In this document: positions 16,570-25,238 of the stretch, in pieces
Layout of the letters: each line of letters begins with the position of its first letter
Position numbering within the stretch: the first letter of the stretch is position 1
Source of the DNA: Hymenobacter telluris
GTDB lineage: Bacteria; Bacteroidota; Bacteroidia; Cytophagales; Hymenobacteraceae
Assembly (NCBI RefSeq): GCF_017313265.1
Contig: NZ_JAFLQZ010000009.1
Coordinates: forward strand, 62,001 to 126,000
Length of the DNA stretch: 64,000 bases
Direction of reading: 5' to 3'
The notes under the pieces: model-generated
Seen by the model: only the letters and a program-made list of their open reading frames with translations
What the model was told of the DNA's origin: nothing
Databases searched by the model: none
Translations under genes and position numbers: made by a program

Positions 16570-18129
16570 ATGAAAGCTTTTACCCGATTCATTTGCACTG
16601 CTGCCCTGGGCTTGTCCGGAGCGCTGGCTTCCTCCTGCAAGGAAGATATTCTTTACATCCCGCCCGTCGCCAATAACACGGTTGACGAGTTCTATAAAAA
16701 CGAAACCCAGGTCAACCAGGGCGTGATGTCCATTTACAATGGCTGCCTGTCGTTGCCCGAAAATTCGTACTGGTTTCTGGCCGAGTTCCGCTCCGACAAC
16801 GTGGCCGCTGATGTGGCCACCGTGCAGCGCGACTATAGCGACGTAAGCAACTTCAACGCTACTTCGCAAACCCAGCAGCTGCAAGCCACCTGGACCGACC
16901 TGTACGAAATAGTATATCGCTCCAACGTGTTGCTGGAGCGCATTCAGCCGTTCACGTTTGCCCGCGTCGAGCAATTCAAAGGAGAAGCCCGGTTTTTGCG
17001 CGCCTTGGCCTATTTCGACTTGGTGCGCTACTGGGGTCCGGTGCCAATCGTAGACAAAACCCTGACTATTGAGCAGTCGAAAACCATACCGCGCGCCCCC
17101 GTTGCCGACGTGTATAAGTTCATCATCGATGACCTCACCTTTGCGGCCGAAAGCCTGCCTTCCACGTATGTTGTTACAACGGGTTCTGCCACCGATGCCT
17201 CCAACAAAGGCCGGGCTACCAAATGGGCGGCCAAAGCCCTGCTAGCCAAGGTATACCTGACCATGTATGGCTATCCGTTGCGCCAGGCCAGCGCTTTGCC
17301 CCTGGCCAAGCAGCAGCTCATGGACGTGTATGCCGCCGCTAGTCCCACTACGTTCTCGGTGGCGCAGAACTTTGCCGACCTGTTTAAATCGGCCAACGAC
17401 AACCGATACTCCGTGTTTGAAATCCAGTATCAGTCGGGCAATACGGGCTTAGGCAACCCCATTCCCTGGCAGCAGGGGCAGGTGTTTCCCACGTTCTGGT
17501 CGCCATTCACGGCATTCGCCGCCGACTTCACGCTGCCACCCGCTTTGTTTGGTGCTAACTGGCCGAAAATCGACAAGCGCAAGGCGGCAACTCTCGACTC
17601 GGTTATCCGCAACCCAACCACTGGTGCTATTGTAGCTGGGCGCCCTCAGTTCACCAAGTTTCTGGAAAAGGGCGTTACGGGGGTGCAGAGCCGGACCGAC
17701 TACCCCAACAATTTCCCCATTATTCGCTTCGAGGACGTGGTGCTGATGTATGCAGAAGTGTTGAACGAGGAAGCCGGCAGCCCACCCGCTATGGCCCTTA
17801 CACTCATCAACCAAATCCGGACTCGTTCGGGGCTGGCAGCCTTCACGGCCACTTCGCCTGAGGCAGCCACGAAAGACGCTTTCCGGGCGGCGGTGCTAAA
17901 AGAGCGGCGCTACGAGTTTATTGCCGAAGGCCAGCGCTGGCACGATTTGGTGCGCACCGGCAATGCCATTTCGGTGATGACTGCCTTCAAGCGTGCCACC
18001 ACGGGTACTACTCCCACCGGCGGCGCCAACTTCCGCCAGCTCGACGAACACGACCTGATCTTCCCGATTCCAATTCTGGAGCTGCGCATCAATCCCGGTT
18101 TCTGGGAGCAGAATCCGGGCTACAACTAA
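16570..18129 (+). CDS. SusD/RagB-like surface glycan-binding lipoprotein (rhamnogalacturonan locus)
   Basis: A 519-residue SusD-family lipoprotein that caps the SusC barrel and captures glycan at the cell surface. The signal ends in a lipobox-like ALASSC, with the cysteine near residue 23. Family landmarks include AEFRSDNVAADVATVQRDY, the TPR-like helical stretch ARFLRALAYFDLVRYWGPVP and the C-terminal KERRYEFIAEGQRWHDLVRTG and FPIPILELRINP. Length is normal. It lies 29 bases after susC, so the two are co-transcribed. The PL11 lyase gene follows 85 bases later. Confidence 0.95.
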   Translation: MKAFTRFICTAALGLSGALASSCKEDILYIPPVANNTVDEFYKNETQVNQGVMSIYNGCLSLPENSYWFLAEFRSDNVAADVATVQRDYSDVSNFNATSQTQQLQATWTDLYEIVYRSNVLLERIQPFTFARVEQFKGEARFLRALAYFDLVRYWGPVPIVDKTLTIEQSKTIPRAPVADVYKFIIDDLTFAAESLPSTYVVTTGSATDASNKGRATKWAAKALLAKVYLTMYGYPLRQASALPLAKQQLMDVYAAASPTTFSVAQNFADLFKSANDNRYSVFEIQYQSGNTGLGNPIPWQQGQVFPTFWSPFTAFAADFTLPPALFGANWPKIDKRKAATLDSVIRNPTTGAIVAGRPQFTKFLEKGVTGVQSRTDYPNNFPIIRFEDVVLMYAEVLNEEAGSPPAMALTLINQIRTRSGLAAFTATSPEAATKDAFRAAVLKERRYEFIAEGQRWHDLVRTGNAISVMTAFKRATTGTTPTGGANFRQLDEHDLIFPIPILELRINPGFWEQNPGYN

Positions 18130-18214
18130 GTTGCAGCATGTAGTTCAACGGGCGGCTTAGCAAAAGCTGCCCGTTGTTATTCAAGCCGTTCCCGGCAACT
18201 GTTTTCTCTTGCGT

Positions 18215-20197
18215 ATGATAAATCGATTTTCTGTAGTGCTGTGCATTGCTGGCCTGATAGGGGCTGGAAGCCAACTGCCGAAGTGGAGGGCACCCGTAGC
18301 CCCGCAGCGCCAGCTGGAGAAGCTGGGCCGGGGTGTGGTAGCCGTGCGGCAGGAGGGCGGCGGGGTGTTCGTGAGCTGGCGGCTGCTGAACACCGACCCA
18401 GTTGGCGCGGCATTTCACGTCTACCGCCAAACGAAAGCCGGTAAACCCACCAAGCTGACCAGCCAGCCAATTACAGCTAGTACCAACTGGGTGGACAAAA
18501 CCGCCGACGCTACTGCCTACACGTATTCGGTACAACTGGTTAATGCCAAAGGAACCCGCTTCACTTCACAGGACGCGCCATCCGAGCAGGCTGCCGTATG
18601 GGCACAGAACTACCTCCGGGTGCCGCTGAAGCGTCCGGCTGGTGGGTCGGTGAGCAGCGGCACCGCCGAAACCAGCGAGTACACCTACAGCGCCAACGAC
18701 GCCTCGGTGGCCGACCTGGATGGCGACGGGCAATACGAAATCGTGCTGAAATGGGAGCCGTCCAACAGCCGCGACAATGGTTCCAATGGCATTACGGGGC
18801 CCGTGCTGCTGGATGCGTACCGGCTGGATGGCACGCAGCTCTGGCGCATCAACCTGGGCCGAAATATTCGGGCGGGGGCACACTACACGCAGTTTCTGGT
18901 ATATGATTTTGATGGTGACGGCAAGGCCGAAGTGGCCTGCAAGACTGCGGACGGTACCACGGATGGCAAAGGCACGGTCATTGGCGACGCCAGCAAAGAC
19001 TACCGCTCCCTCACCGTACCCACCACTGCGCCAGCCGTGCCGAGTACCCGCGACAAAACCTACGGCCGGGTGCTGGCAGGCCCCGAGTATTTCACGGTAT
19101 TCAACGGCCTGACCGGCGCCGCTATGGCTACGGCTCCGTACGTGCCCAGCCGCGACCCGCTCGATGGCTGGGGTGGAATTGGGGGCAACGGCGGCAACGA
19201 CAACCACGGCAACCGCGCCGACCGAATGCTGGCCGCTGTGGCCTACCTGGATGGCGTGCACCCGAGCGCCATCATGTGCCGGGGTTACTACGGCCGCTCG
19301 GTGCTGGCGGCCTGGGACTGGCGCAACGGTAAGCTCACGCAGCGCTGGGTGTTCGACTCGCAAAACGACAAGAACCCATTTTCGGGCATGGGCAACCACG
19401 GGCTAAGCGTGAACGATGTGGACTTCGATGGTAAAGATGAAATCGTGTACGGCTCGATGGTGGTAGATGACAACGGTACCGGCCTGTTCAGTACCGGCTT
19501 GCGCCACGGCGACGCCTTGCACGTCAGCAACCTCGACCCCAGTACCCCCGACCTGGAAGCCTGGGGCGTACACGAAAACGAGGAGGTAGTGCCCGGCCAC
19601 GAAAACGGCCCCGGTGCCGCCCTCTACAATGCCCGAACCGGCAACGTGCTCTTAACCAAGCTGCCTGGCACCGACGTAGGCCGGGGCATGGCCGCCGACA
19701 TCGACCCGCGTTACCCCGGCGCTGAGCTATGGGCCAGCAACGGGGAACTGGGGCTGCTTTCCTGCCAGGGCGAACGGATTGGTCCGGCTCCGCGGGCTAT
19801 CAATTTCGGTATTTGGTGGGATGGGGACTTGCTGCGTGAACTGCTCGATGGAACTACCATTGCCAAGTGGGACTACCAGGCGGGCACTAGCCGGCCGCTG
19901 CTCGATGGTAAGCCGCTCGGGGCGGCGTCCTGCAACGGTACCAAAGCCACGCCCTGCCTCAGTGCCGACCTGTTTGGCGACTGGCGCGAAGAAGTGGTCT
20001 GGCGCAACGCCAACAACGAGGAACTGCTGATTTTCACGACCACCATTCCCACCAACCACCGCTTCGTGACGCTCATGCAGGACCCGGCGTATCGGGTGGC
20101 GGTAGCGCGCGAAAACGTGGGCTACAACCAGCCGCCGCACCCCAGCTTCTACCTGGGCGAAGGCATGAAATCCGACGCAGCAAAACTTGGCAAGTAA
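18215..20197 (+). CDS. Rhamnogalacturonan lyase, PL11 family
   Basis: A 660-residue exported polysaccharide lyase that cleaves the rhamnogalacturonan-I backbone by beta-elimination, leaving unsaturated galacturonosyl ends. It has a fibronectin-like N-terminal domain (RQLEKLGRGVVAV, then GGVFVSWRLLNTDP) followed by an eight-bladed propeller with calcium-loop motifs such as DLDGDGQYEIVLKW, DFDGDGKAEVACKTADG and DFDGKDEIVYGSM, all typical of PL11. A short hydrophobic leader (INRFSVVLCIAGLIGAGS) suggests export. The ATG at 18215 is preferred over the TTG two codons upstream. Its products should be trimmed by the GH105 enzyme and the acetylesterases encoded next to it. Confidence 0.93.
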   Translation: MINRFSVVLCIAGLIGAGSQLPKWRAPVAPQRQLEKLGRGVVAVRQEGGGVFVSWRLLNTDPVGAAFHVYRQTKAGKPTKLTSQPITASTNWVDKTADATAYTYSVQLVNAKGTRFTSQDAPSEQAAVWAQNYLRVPLKRPAGGSVSSGTAETSEYTYSANDASVADLDGDGQYEIVLKWEPSNSRDNGSNGITGPVLLDAYRLDGTQLWRINLGRNIRAGAHYTQFLVYDFDGDGKAEVACKTADGTTDGKGTVIGDASKDYRSLTVPTTAPAVPSTRDKTYGRVLAGPEYFTVFNGLTGAAMATAPYVPSRDPLDGWGGIGGNGGNDNHGNRADRMLAAVAYLDGVHPSAIMCRGYYGRSVLAAWDWRNGKLTQRWVFDSQNDKNPFSGMGNHGLSVNDVDFDGKDEIVYGSMVVDDNGTGLFSTGLRHGDALHVSNLDPSTPDLEAWGVHENEEVVPGHENGPGAALYNARTGNVLLTKLPGTDVGRGMAADIDPRYPGAELWASNGELGLLSCQGERIGPAPRAINFGIWWDGDLLRELLDGTTIAKWDYQAGTSRPLLDGKPLGAASCNGTKATPCLSADLFGDWREEVVWRNANNEELLIFTTTIPTNHRFVTLMQDPAYRVAVARENVGYNQPPHPSFYLGEGMKSDAAKLGK

Positions 20198-20263
20198 TTT
20201 TCTAGGTGCCGCATAGGCCGCAACAAGCAACCTTCTGAAACTGAATCTTTATTCTTTGCACTT

Positions 20264-21031
20264 ATGACCAACAAAACCTGCGTGGTCCTGCTGGCCTTGC
20301 TCTGCGCGCTGGTGGGCTTCGTGAAGCCCACCAAGCCCACGCTCTACCTCATCGGCGACTCCACGGTGCGCAACACCAACGCCCCGCAGGCCGGCTGGGG
20401 CAGTCTGCTAAGCAGCTACTTCGACACCACCTGCATCAGTGTATCCAACAATGCTATGGCCGGGCGTAGTACCCGCACGTTCGTTTCGGAAGGGCGCTGG
20501 GACAAAGTACATGCCGCCCTCAAGCCCGGCGACTTCCTGATTATGCAGTTTGGCCACAACGAAGGCAGCGTGCCCGATACCACCAAAGCGGGCCGACGCG
20601 GCGTGCTGCGCGGCACCGGCGAAGAAACCAAAGACCTGGTTTGGCCCGATGGCCGCCAGGAAACGGTGCACACCTATGGTTGGTACCTGCGCAAATTCAT
20701 TCGGGAAGCCAAGGCCAAAGGCGCTACGCCGCTGGTGGCGTCTATGATTCCTCGCAACGAGTGGCAGGACGGCAAAGTGAAACGCGCCGGCAACGACTTC
20801 GGCAAATGGGCCGCCGAAGTTGCCCAGCAGGAAGGCGTCGCCTTTATCGACCTGAATAGCCTCACAGCCAATAAGTACGACAAACTCGGCCCCGATGAAG
20901 TGAAGAAGTTCTTCCCCGGCGACCATACGCACACCAACGAAGCCGGGGCCCGTCTCAATGCCGAATCGGTGGTGGATGGCATTCGAGCCAACAAGAAAAT
21001 TGCCCTCAATAAATTCCTCGCTAAGAAGTAA
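20264..21031 (+). CDS. Rhamnogalacturonan acetylesterase, SGNH/CE12-like (first copy)
   Basis: A 255-residue exported SGNH hydrolase likely to remove acetyl groups from rhamnogalacturonan. The catalytic blocks are all present: LYLIGDSTVRN (nucleophile serine), NNAMAGRSTRTF (oxyanion glycine), MQFGHNEGS (asparagine) and DHTHTNEAGA (Asp-x-x-His). The hydrophobic N-terminus CVVLLALLCALVGFVKP should be a signal peptide. It lies 66 bases after the lyase in the same direction. A second, related gene follows after a palindrome. Substrate is inferred from the locus. Confidence 0.9.
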   Translation: MTNKTCVVLLALLCALVGFVKPTKPTLYLIGDSTVRNTNAPQAGWGSLLSSYFDTTCISVSNNAMAGRSTRTFVSEGRWDKVHAALKPGDFLIMQFGHNEGSVPDTTKAGRRGVLRGTGEETKDLVWPDGRQETVHTYGWYLRKFIREAKAKGATPLVASMIPRNEWQDGKVKRAGNDFGKWAAEVAQQEGVAFIDLNSLTANKYDKLGPDEVKKFFPGDHTHTNEAGARLNAESVVDGIRANKKIALNKFLAKK

Positions 21032-21059
21032 GGCGAATTAAACTTCATCGAGTTAAGGC

Positions 21060-21145
21060 GTCATGCTGAGCGCAGCCGAAGCATCTCTACCGAACAATGA
21101 CAGCACAACGAAGCGGTAAAGATGCTTCGGCAAGCTCAGCATGAC
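21060..21145. repeat. Intergenic palindrome, family A copy 2
   Basis: Arms at 21060-21090 and 21115-21145 are complementary with a few mismatches. The sequence GTCATGCTGAGC ... CGAAGCATCT matches the palindrome at 5211-5311, so the two are members of one dispersed family. It lies between two tandem acetylesterase genes. Confidence 0.85.
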
Positions 21146-21182
21146 CACTTACTTCAAATAACTCAAGACATCAACTAACCGC

Positions 21183-21992
21183 ATGCAACGCACTAAATCC
21201 ATTGTTTTCTACAGCTGCCTGCTGCTTCTTGTAGGCCTGTTTTCGTTTGCTGGGGGGCCGCGCAACGCTCAGAAACCAACGCTGTTTCTGATTGGCGACT
21301 CGACGGTGAAAAACGGCAAAGGCAAGGGCGACGGCGGCCTGTGGGGTTGGGGAAATTTCTTGCCGGCGTACTTTGATACCACCCGTATTTCGGTGGTGAA
21401 CAACGCCCTGGGCGGTACCAGCAGCCGCACGTTCCGCACGAATGGGTTGTGGGAAAAGGTGCAAGTGAACATCAAGCCCGGCGACTTCCTGATTATGCAG
21501 TTCGGCCACAACGACAACGGCCCGCTGGCTGATACGGCGCGGGCCCGTGGCACCATCAAAAGCAACGGCGAGGAAAGCCAGGAAATCTACAACCCCATCA
21601 AAAAGCAGCAGGAAGTGGTGCACAGCTACGGCTGGTATCTGCGCCAGTTTATTGCCGAGGCCAAAGCCAAAGGGGCTACCGTGTACGTGTGCTCACCCAT
21701 CCCGCGCAACACCTGGACGGCTGGCAAAGTCAACCGCTCAGTCAACGACTACGGCCAATGGGCATCCGAGGCGGCCAAGCAAGGCGGCGCCTATTTCATC
21801 GACCTCAACAAGATTATTGCCGACAAATACGACCAGGAAGGTGAGGCCAAAGTGCGCAGCACCTACTTCAACACCACCGACCACACCCACCCCATCGAAG
21901 CGGGTGCCCGCCAAAACGCCGCTTCCGTGGCCGATGGCTTGCGCAGCATCAAGAAGAATCCGCTGGCGAAGTACATGGTGAAGGGTAAGTAG
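21183..21992 (+). CDS. Rhamnogalacturonan acetylesterase, SGNH/CE12-like (second copy)
   Basis: A 269-residue paralogue of the preceding esterase, with a signal peptide (SIVFYSCLLLLVGLFSFAGG) and intact catalytic blocks LFLIGDSTVKN, NNALGGTSSRTF, MQFGHNDNG and DHTHPIEAGARQNA. It shares long stretches with its neighbour (GDFLIMQFGHN, HSYGWYLRQFI), pointing to tandem duplication followed by divergence, especially in the loop after the asparagine block. The two may act on acetyl groups at different positions of galacturonate; that is inference. A perfect 32-bp palindrome follows, then genes on the opposite strand. Confidence 0.9.
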   Translation: MQRTKSIVFYSCLLLLVGLFSFAGGPRNAQKPTLFLIGDSTVKNGKGKGDGGLWGWGNFLPAYFDTTRISVVNNALGGTSSRTFRTNGLWEKVQVNIKPGDFLIMQFGHNDNGPLADTARARGTIKSNGEESQEIYNPIKKQQEVVHSYGWYLRQFIAEAKAKGATVYVCSPIPRNTWTAGKVNRSVNDYGQWASEAAKQGGAYFIDLNKIIADKYDQEGEAKVRSTYFNTTDHTHPIEAGARQNAASVADGLRSIKKNPLAKYMVKGK

Positions 21993-22024
21993 CGGGCTTG
22001 CTTAACTGGTAGAGCATACCAACC

Positions 22025-22113
22025 AAAACGTGTCATTCCGACGCAGGAGGAATCTGAGTAGTAGCGTTAAACGACTACATCCAGATTCCTCCTGCGTCGG
22101 AATGACACGTTTT
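22025..22113. repeat. Intergenic palindrome, family B (perfect arms)
   Basis: Two 32-base arms (22025-22056 and 22082-22113) are perfectly complementary around a 25-base loop. The core is GTCATTCCGACGCAGGAGGA. It lies between the convergent acetylesterase and GH105 genes, where it could act as a two-way transcription barrier, although it lacks T runs. Perfect arms suggest recent acquisition or active maintenance. Confidence 0.9.
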
Positions 22114-22179
22114 AGCTGATTCGTAACCCCTTGTAAAGAAGCGTTTTGTGCTAGCGTCAGATGCTTGCGTAGGCAGTAC

Positions 22180-23550
22180 CTACTTGGTGAGCTGCACCGA
22201 GCTGTCGTTGATTTCGGTGGGGTGGAGCTTCAGGAGCCGGATGATTTCGGCGCCGGCCAGCACCACCGGGCCGTAGCCGTGGGCGGCGTACACGTTCACG
22301 GGGCGGTAGTAGTAAAACGCGGGGTCGAAGCCCATGCCGGTGCCCACGCAGGTACCTTCCACCTGGCCCTTGCTGTTGACTTTGGTGCTCACCGCATTCC
22401 AGGCCAGCAGCGCCATGGGGCCATAGGCTTTGGCATCGAGCCAGCCCTGGTTTATGCCGTGGGCAATGGCGTAGGCGTAGATGGCCGTGGCCGAAGTTTC
22501 GAGGTAGGAATCGTTGCGGTCCAGGAGCTGGTGCCAGAAGCCGCTGCCGGCTTGCAGGGCGGCCAGGCCTTTGGCGTGGGCTTTCAGCTGCGCCAGAATG
22601 GCCGGGCGGCCGGGGTGGTTTTCGGGTAGCACATCCAGAATATCCACGGTGGTCATGAGGGCCCAGCCGTTGGCGCGGGCCCAATGAAACTCGGGGTGCA
22701 CGCTCATTTCCTGCACCCAGCCGTGCATATACAGGCCCTTCTGCTGGTTGAACATGCGCTGCGAAAACTGGCCGTATTGCTTCACCACTTCGTCGTAGTA
22801 GCGTTGCTCACCCGTCAGCTTGCCCATTTGCGCCAGCGCCGGCAAGCTCATGTACATATCATCAAGCCAGAGCGTGTTGGGCTGGGGGCGGTTGCGGGCC
22901 AGGGTACCATCCGAAAGCCGGAATTCCTTGGTCATGATGTAGTTCACGAACCCATCAATGAGCGGGCGTAGCTCGGTGGCGTTGAGCCCGGCGCGTTGGG
23001 CCCTAATCATGGCAGCCGTCAGGGCTCCGCCGTCGTCCAGCGCATGCGGGTTCATATAGCCCCGCATCGGGGTGGGTGCTTTCGGGTTGGTGGTTTGAAA
23101 ATCCCGGTAATACGGGGCCAGCTCCGACAGAAACTTCAGGCGGCTGAAGGTGTAGTCGGTGTATTTTTTGTCGCCCGTAACTTCGCCGGCCAGCAGCATA
23201 CCCGAGTACGTCACGCCCCACTCGTAGCTGGTCAGGCGGAAGTCGCCGGGCTTGATGATGGCGTTGGGGTTGAACTTGGCGCGGGTGCTGATGGTGGCGT
23301 TGGTTGTTTTATCGACTAGCTCAGCAGGTGTGGCGGCGTTCAGGTAAGTGTACACCCGGTCGAGCACCTGCTTCACTTCCTCGGGCTTGGTTTTGCCGTA
23401 CGGCACCGGGTAGTCGGGCTGCAAGAGGTGCAGGGGCGTGGTGGTATCGTTGGTTTTGGCGGGCGTTTTCTGGGCCAGCAGCGGCGTGGTAGCCGCCAAG
23501 GCCAGGCCAAGCAAACCAGCAGTTATATACGGAGGATAAGCTATTTTCAT
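22180..23550 (-). CDS. Unsaturated rhamnogalacturonyl hydrolase, GH105 family
   Basis: A 456-residue exported enzyme that hydrolyses the unsaturated galacturonosyl residue from oligosaccharides produced by rhamnogalacturonan lyases. The alpha/alpha-barrel motifs of GH105 are visible: TSYEWGVTYSGML, NPHALDDGGALTAAMI, NTLWLDDMYMSLPALAQMG, HPEFHWARANGWALM, LDRNDSYLETSATAIYAYA and GTCVGTGMGFDPAFYY. The start at 23550 gives a signal peptide (MKIAYPPYITAGLLGLALA to LLAQ); the frame is open back to 23649. It is the second gene of a minus-strand pair with an acetylesterase 135 bases upstream. It completes the lyase pathway of the plus-strand genes. Confidence 0.92.
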   Translation of the reverse strand: MKIAYPPYITAGLLGLALAATTPLLAQKTPAKTNDTTTPLHLLQPDYPVPYGKTKPEEVKQVLDRVYTYLNAATPAELVDKTTNATISTRAKFNPNAIIKPGDFRLTSYEWGVTYSGMLLAGEVTGDKKYTDYTFSRLKFLSELAPYYRDFQTTNPKAPTPMRGYMNPHALDDGGALTAAMIRAQRAGLNATELRPLIDGFVNYIMTKEFRLSDGTLARNRPQPNTLWLDDMYMSLPALAQMGKLTGEQRYYDEVVKQYGQFSQRMFNQQKGLYMHGWVQEMSVHPEFHWARANGWALMTTVDILDVLPENHPGRPAILAQLKAHAKGLAALQAGSGFWHQLLDRNDSYLETSATAIYAYAIAHGINQGWLDAKAYGPMALLAWNAVSTKVNSKGQVEGTCVGTGMGFDPAFYYYRPVNVYAAHGYGPVVLAGAEIIRLLKLHPTEINDSSVQLTK

Positions 23551-23685
23551 GAGGCGGAGAACGGTGGGAGAGGAGTTTCGTGCTTTGTTGAGTAGGGTGC
23601 GGGGCTTGTCCCCGCCCAGCACTGAACAACTGGCTCTGTGGCCGTGCAATGACGGGCGGAAACAGGCCTAGCACCCTAGTTGCCA

Positions 23686-25023
23686 TTAATTGCCATCGGG
23701 TTTCACCACGGTGGTGCGGGGACTTTCCGCCCACTGCCACTTGGTGGGGGCGTCGGGGTGGGCGGGGTCGAAGGCGGGTACATCGGTTTCGAGGAAGCGC
23801 GCCAGTCCCAGCTTGTTGGCTTTGATGCCTTCCACCACGCACTTCGCTATTTCGTAGGCGCCGTAGGTGTTAAAGTGAGTATTGTCGGCCAAGGGTTTAT
23901 CCTGGCCGGGGTAACTGTTGGCGGGGTAGTGCACCAGTGCTTTCTTGGACTCTTCCACGCCCAAGGTTTCGTAGAGCGTGGTGGTCATGGCATTCAAGTC
24001 AATTAGGGCCACACCTTCCTGCTGGGCCACTTTGCGGGCCGCATCGGGGTAGTCGCCGAGGCTGTTCACGTTTTTGCCGGTGGCCTCATCGAAGTTGCGG
24101 CGGGCCGTGGACGTGACGATAACCGGGATACCGCCTTTCTGCTTGGCTTCGCGCACGAAGAGTTGCAGCCGCTCGGTGTACGACTTGTACGCGCCATCAT
24201 TGGGACCTTTTTCCTTCTGGTCGTTGTGCCCGAACTCCACAAACAGGTAGTCGCCGGGCTTCATCACGCTTAGCACTTTGGTGAGGCGGCGCGAGCTCAG
24301 GAAGCTGCCCAAGCTCAGCCCCGATTCGGCGTGGTTGGCCACGGCCACGCCCGGCTTGAAAAAGCGCGGAATCATCTGGCCCCAGGAAGCCCACGGTTCT
24401 TCTTCCTGGTTGACCACTGTGGAGTTGCCGGCCAAAAAAACCGTGACGGCGCCAGGGGCAGGCGTTATTTCCAGCGCGTTCAAGCAGGTGTTCGAGCCGT
24501 TGAATTCCAGCGTCAGTTTGTCGTCCCAGTCCAGTTTGGTGGTTTCGCGCGGCTTGAGGCCCACGGTCAGCGTATCGTTGATGCGGCGGCTTTTCAAGTT
24601 CACCGTAAAGGTTTTCGTAACAAACTCGCCGGGCTTGGTGTCAGTCTTTTCCAGAAGCAAGCGGCGCGACTCGGCCTTTATCATCGTGGAAGTGGCTTTT
24701 TTAGCGTCGCCCAATGTTACGGTTACGTTGTAATTGCCTTCCGGCAAATCAACCGAAAAATAGAACGGCTTGCTGCTGGTCACATAGTCGCCTTTCAGCG
24801 CGTCTTTGCTCTTGCGCTCCACGGCCGTAACGGTGGTGCCCAGGTCGAAACCGTAGCCTCTTTCCGTGGAATACGTGGCCGAGGGCAGCACTTGCCGGTA
24901 GCCGGGCGCCACGCTACCGGCCCCAAAATCAAACTTATAGCTGGTTTTGCCAGACTGGGCCAGGGCTCCGGTAGTGGAGAGCAGCCCAAGCAGAATAATA
25001 CGCAGGGGAACAGTTGGCTTCAT
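23686..25023 (-). CDS. Rhamnogalacturonan acetylesterase with N-terminal beta-sandwich (third SGNH/CE12-like gene)
   Basis: A 445-residue exported two-domain protein. After a signal peptide (IILLGLLSTTGALAQ) residues 25-190 form a galactose-binding-like beta-sandwich (SYKFDFGAGSVAPGYRQVLP, then GNYNVTVTLGD). The C-terminal half is an SGNH esterase with VFLAGNSTVVNQ, ANHAESGLSLGSF, VEFGHNDQKEKG and DNTHFNTYGAYEIA. The extra domain distinguishes it from the two smaller esterases nearby and may help bind polymeric substrate. It is first in the minus-strand pair with the GH105 gene and diverges from the LacI gene, which may control it. Confidence 0.9.
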   Translation of the reverse strand: MKPTVPLRIILLGLLSTTGALAQSGKTSYKFDFGAGSVAPGYRQVLPSATYSTERGYGFDLGTTVTAVERKSKDALKGDYVTSSKPFYFSVDLPEGNYNVTVTLGDAKKATSTMIKAESRRLLLEKTDTKPGEFVTKTFTVNLKSRRINDTLTVGLKPRETTKLDWDDKLTLEFNGSNTCLNALEITPAPGAVTVFLAGNSTVVNQEEEPWASWGQMIPRFFKPGVAVANHAESGLSLGSFLSSRRLTKVLSVMKPGDYLFVEFGHNDQKEKGPNDGAYKSYTERLQLFVREAKQKGGIPVIVTSTARRNFDEATGKNVNSLGDYPDAARKVAQQEGVALIDLNAMTTTLYETLGVEESKKALVHYPANSYPGQDKPLADNTHFNTYGAYEIAKCVVEGIKANKLGLARFLETDVPAFDPAHPDAPTKWQWAESPRTTVVKPDGN

Positions 25024-25238
25024 GGAAGAGCAGTGGGTGATACTTCTAAAAGTACCAGCCGCTACGCAGGGCTCCTGCCTGTACTGTCATGCCTGATGCA
25101 ACCACGGGCGAGTGTAACTTGTATGGGTACAAATAGGGAATTGACTACAGCAAAAGCGTAGATTCGTTGCGGAAAGCAATATTTGCACTGCCCGCCCCCT
25201 CATTTTACCTCCCAGCAGCAACTCTCTACCTACACGTT

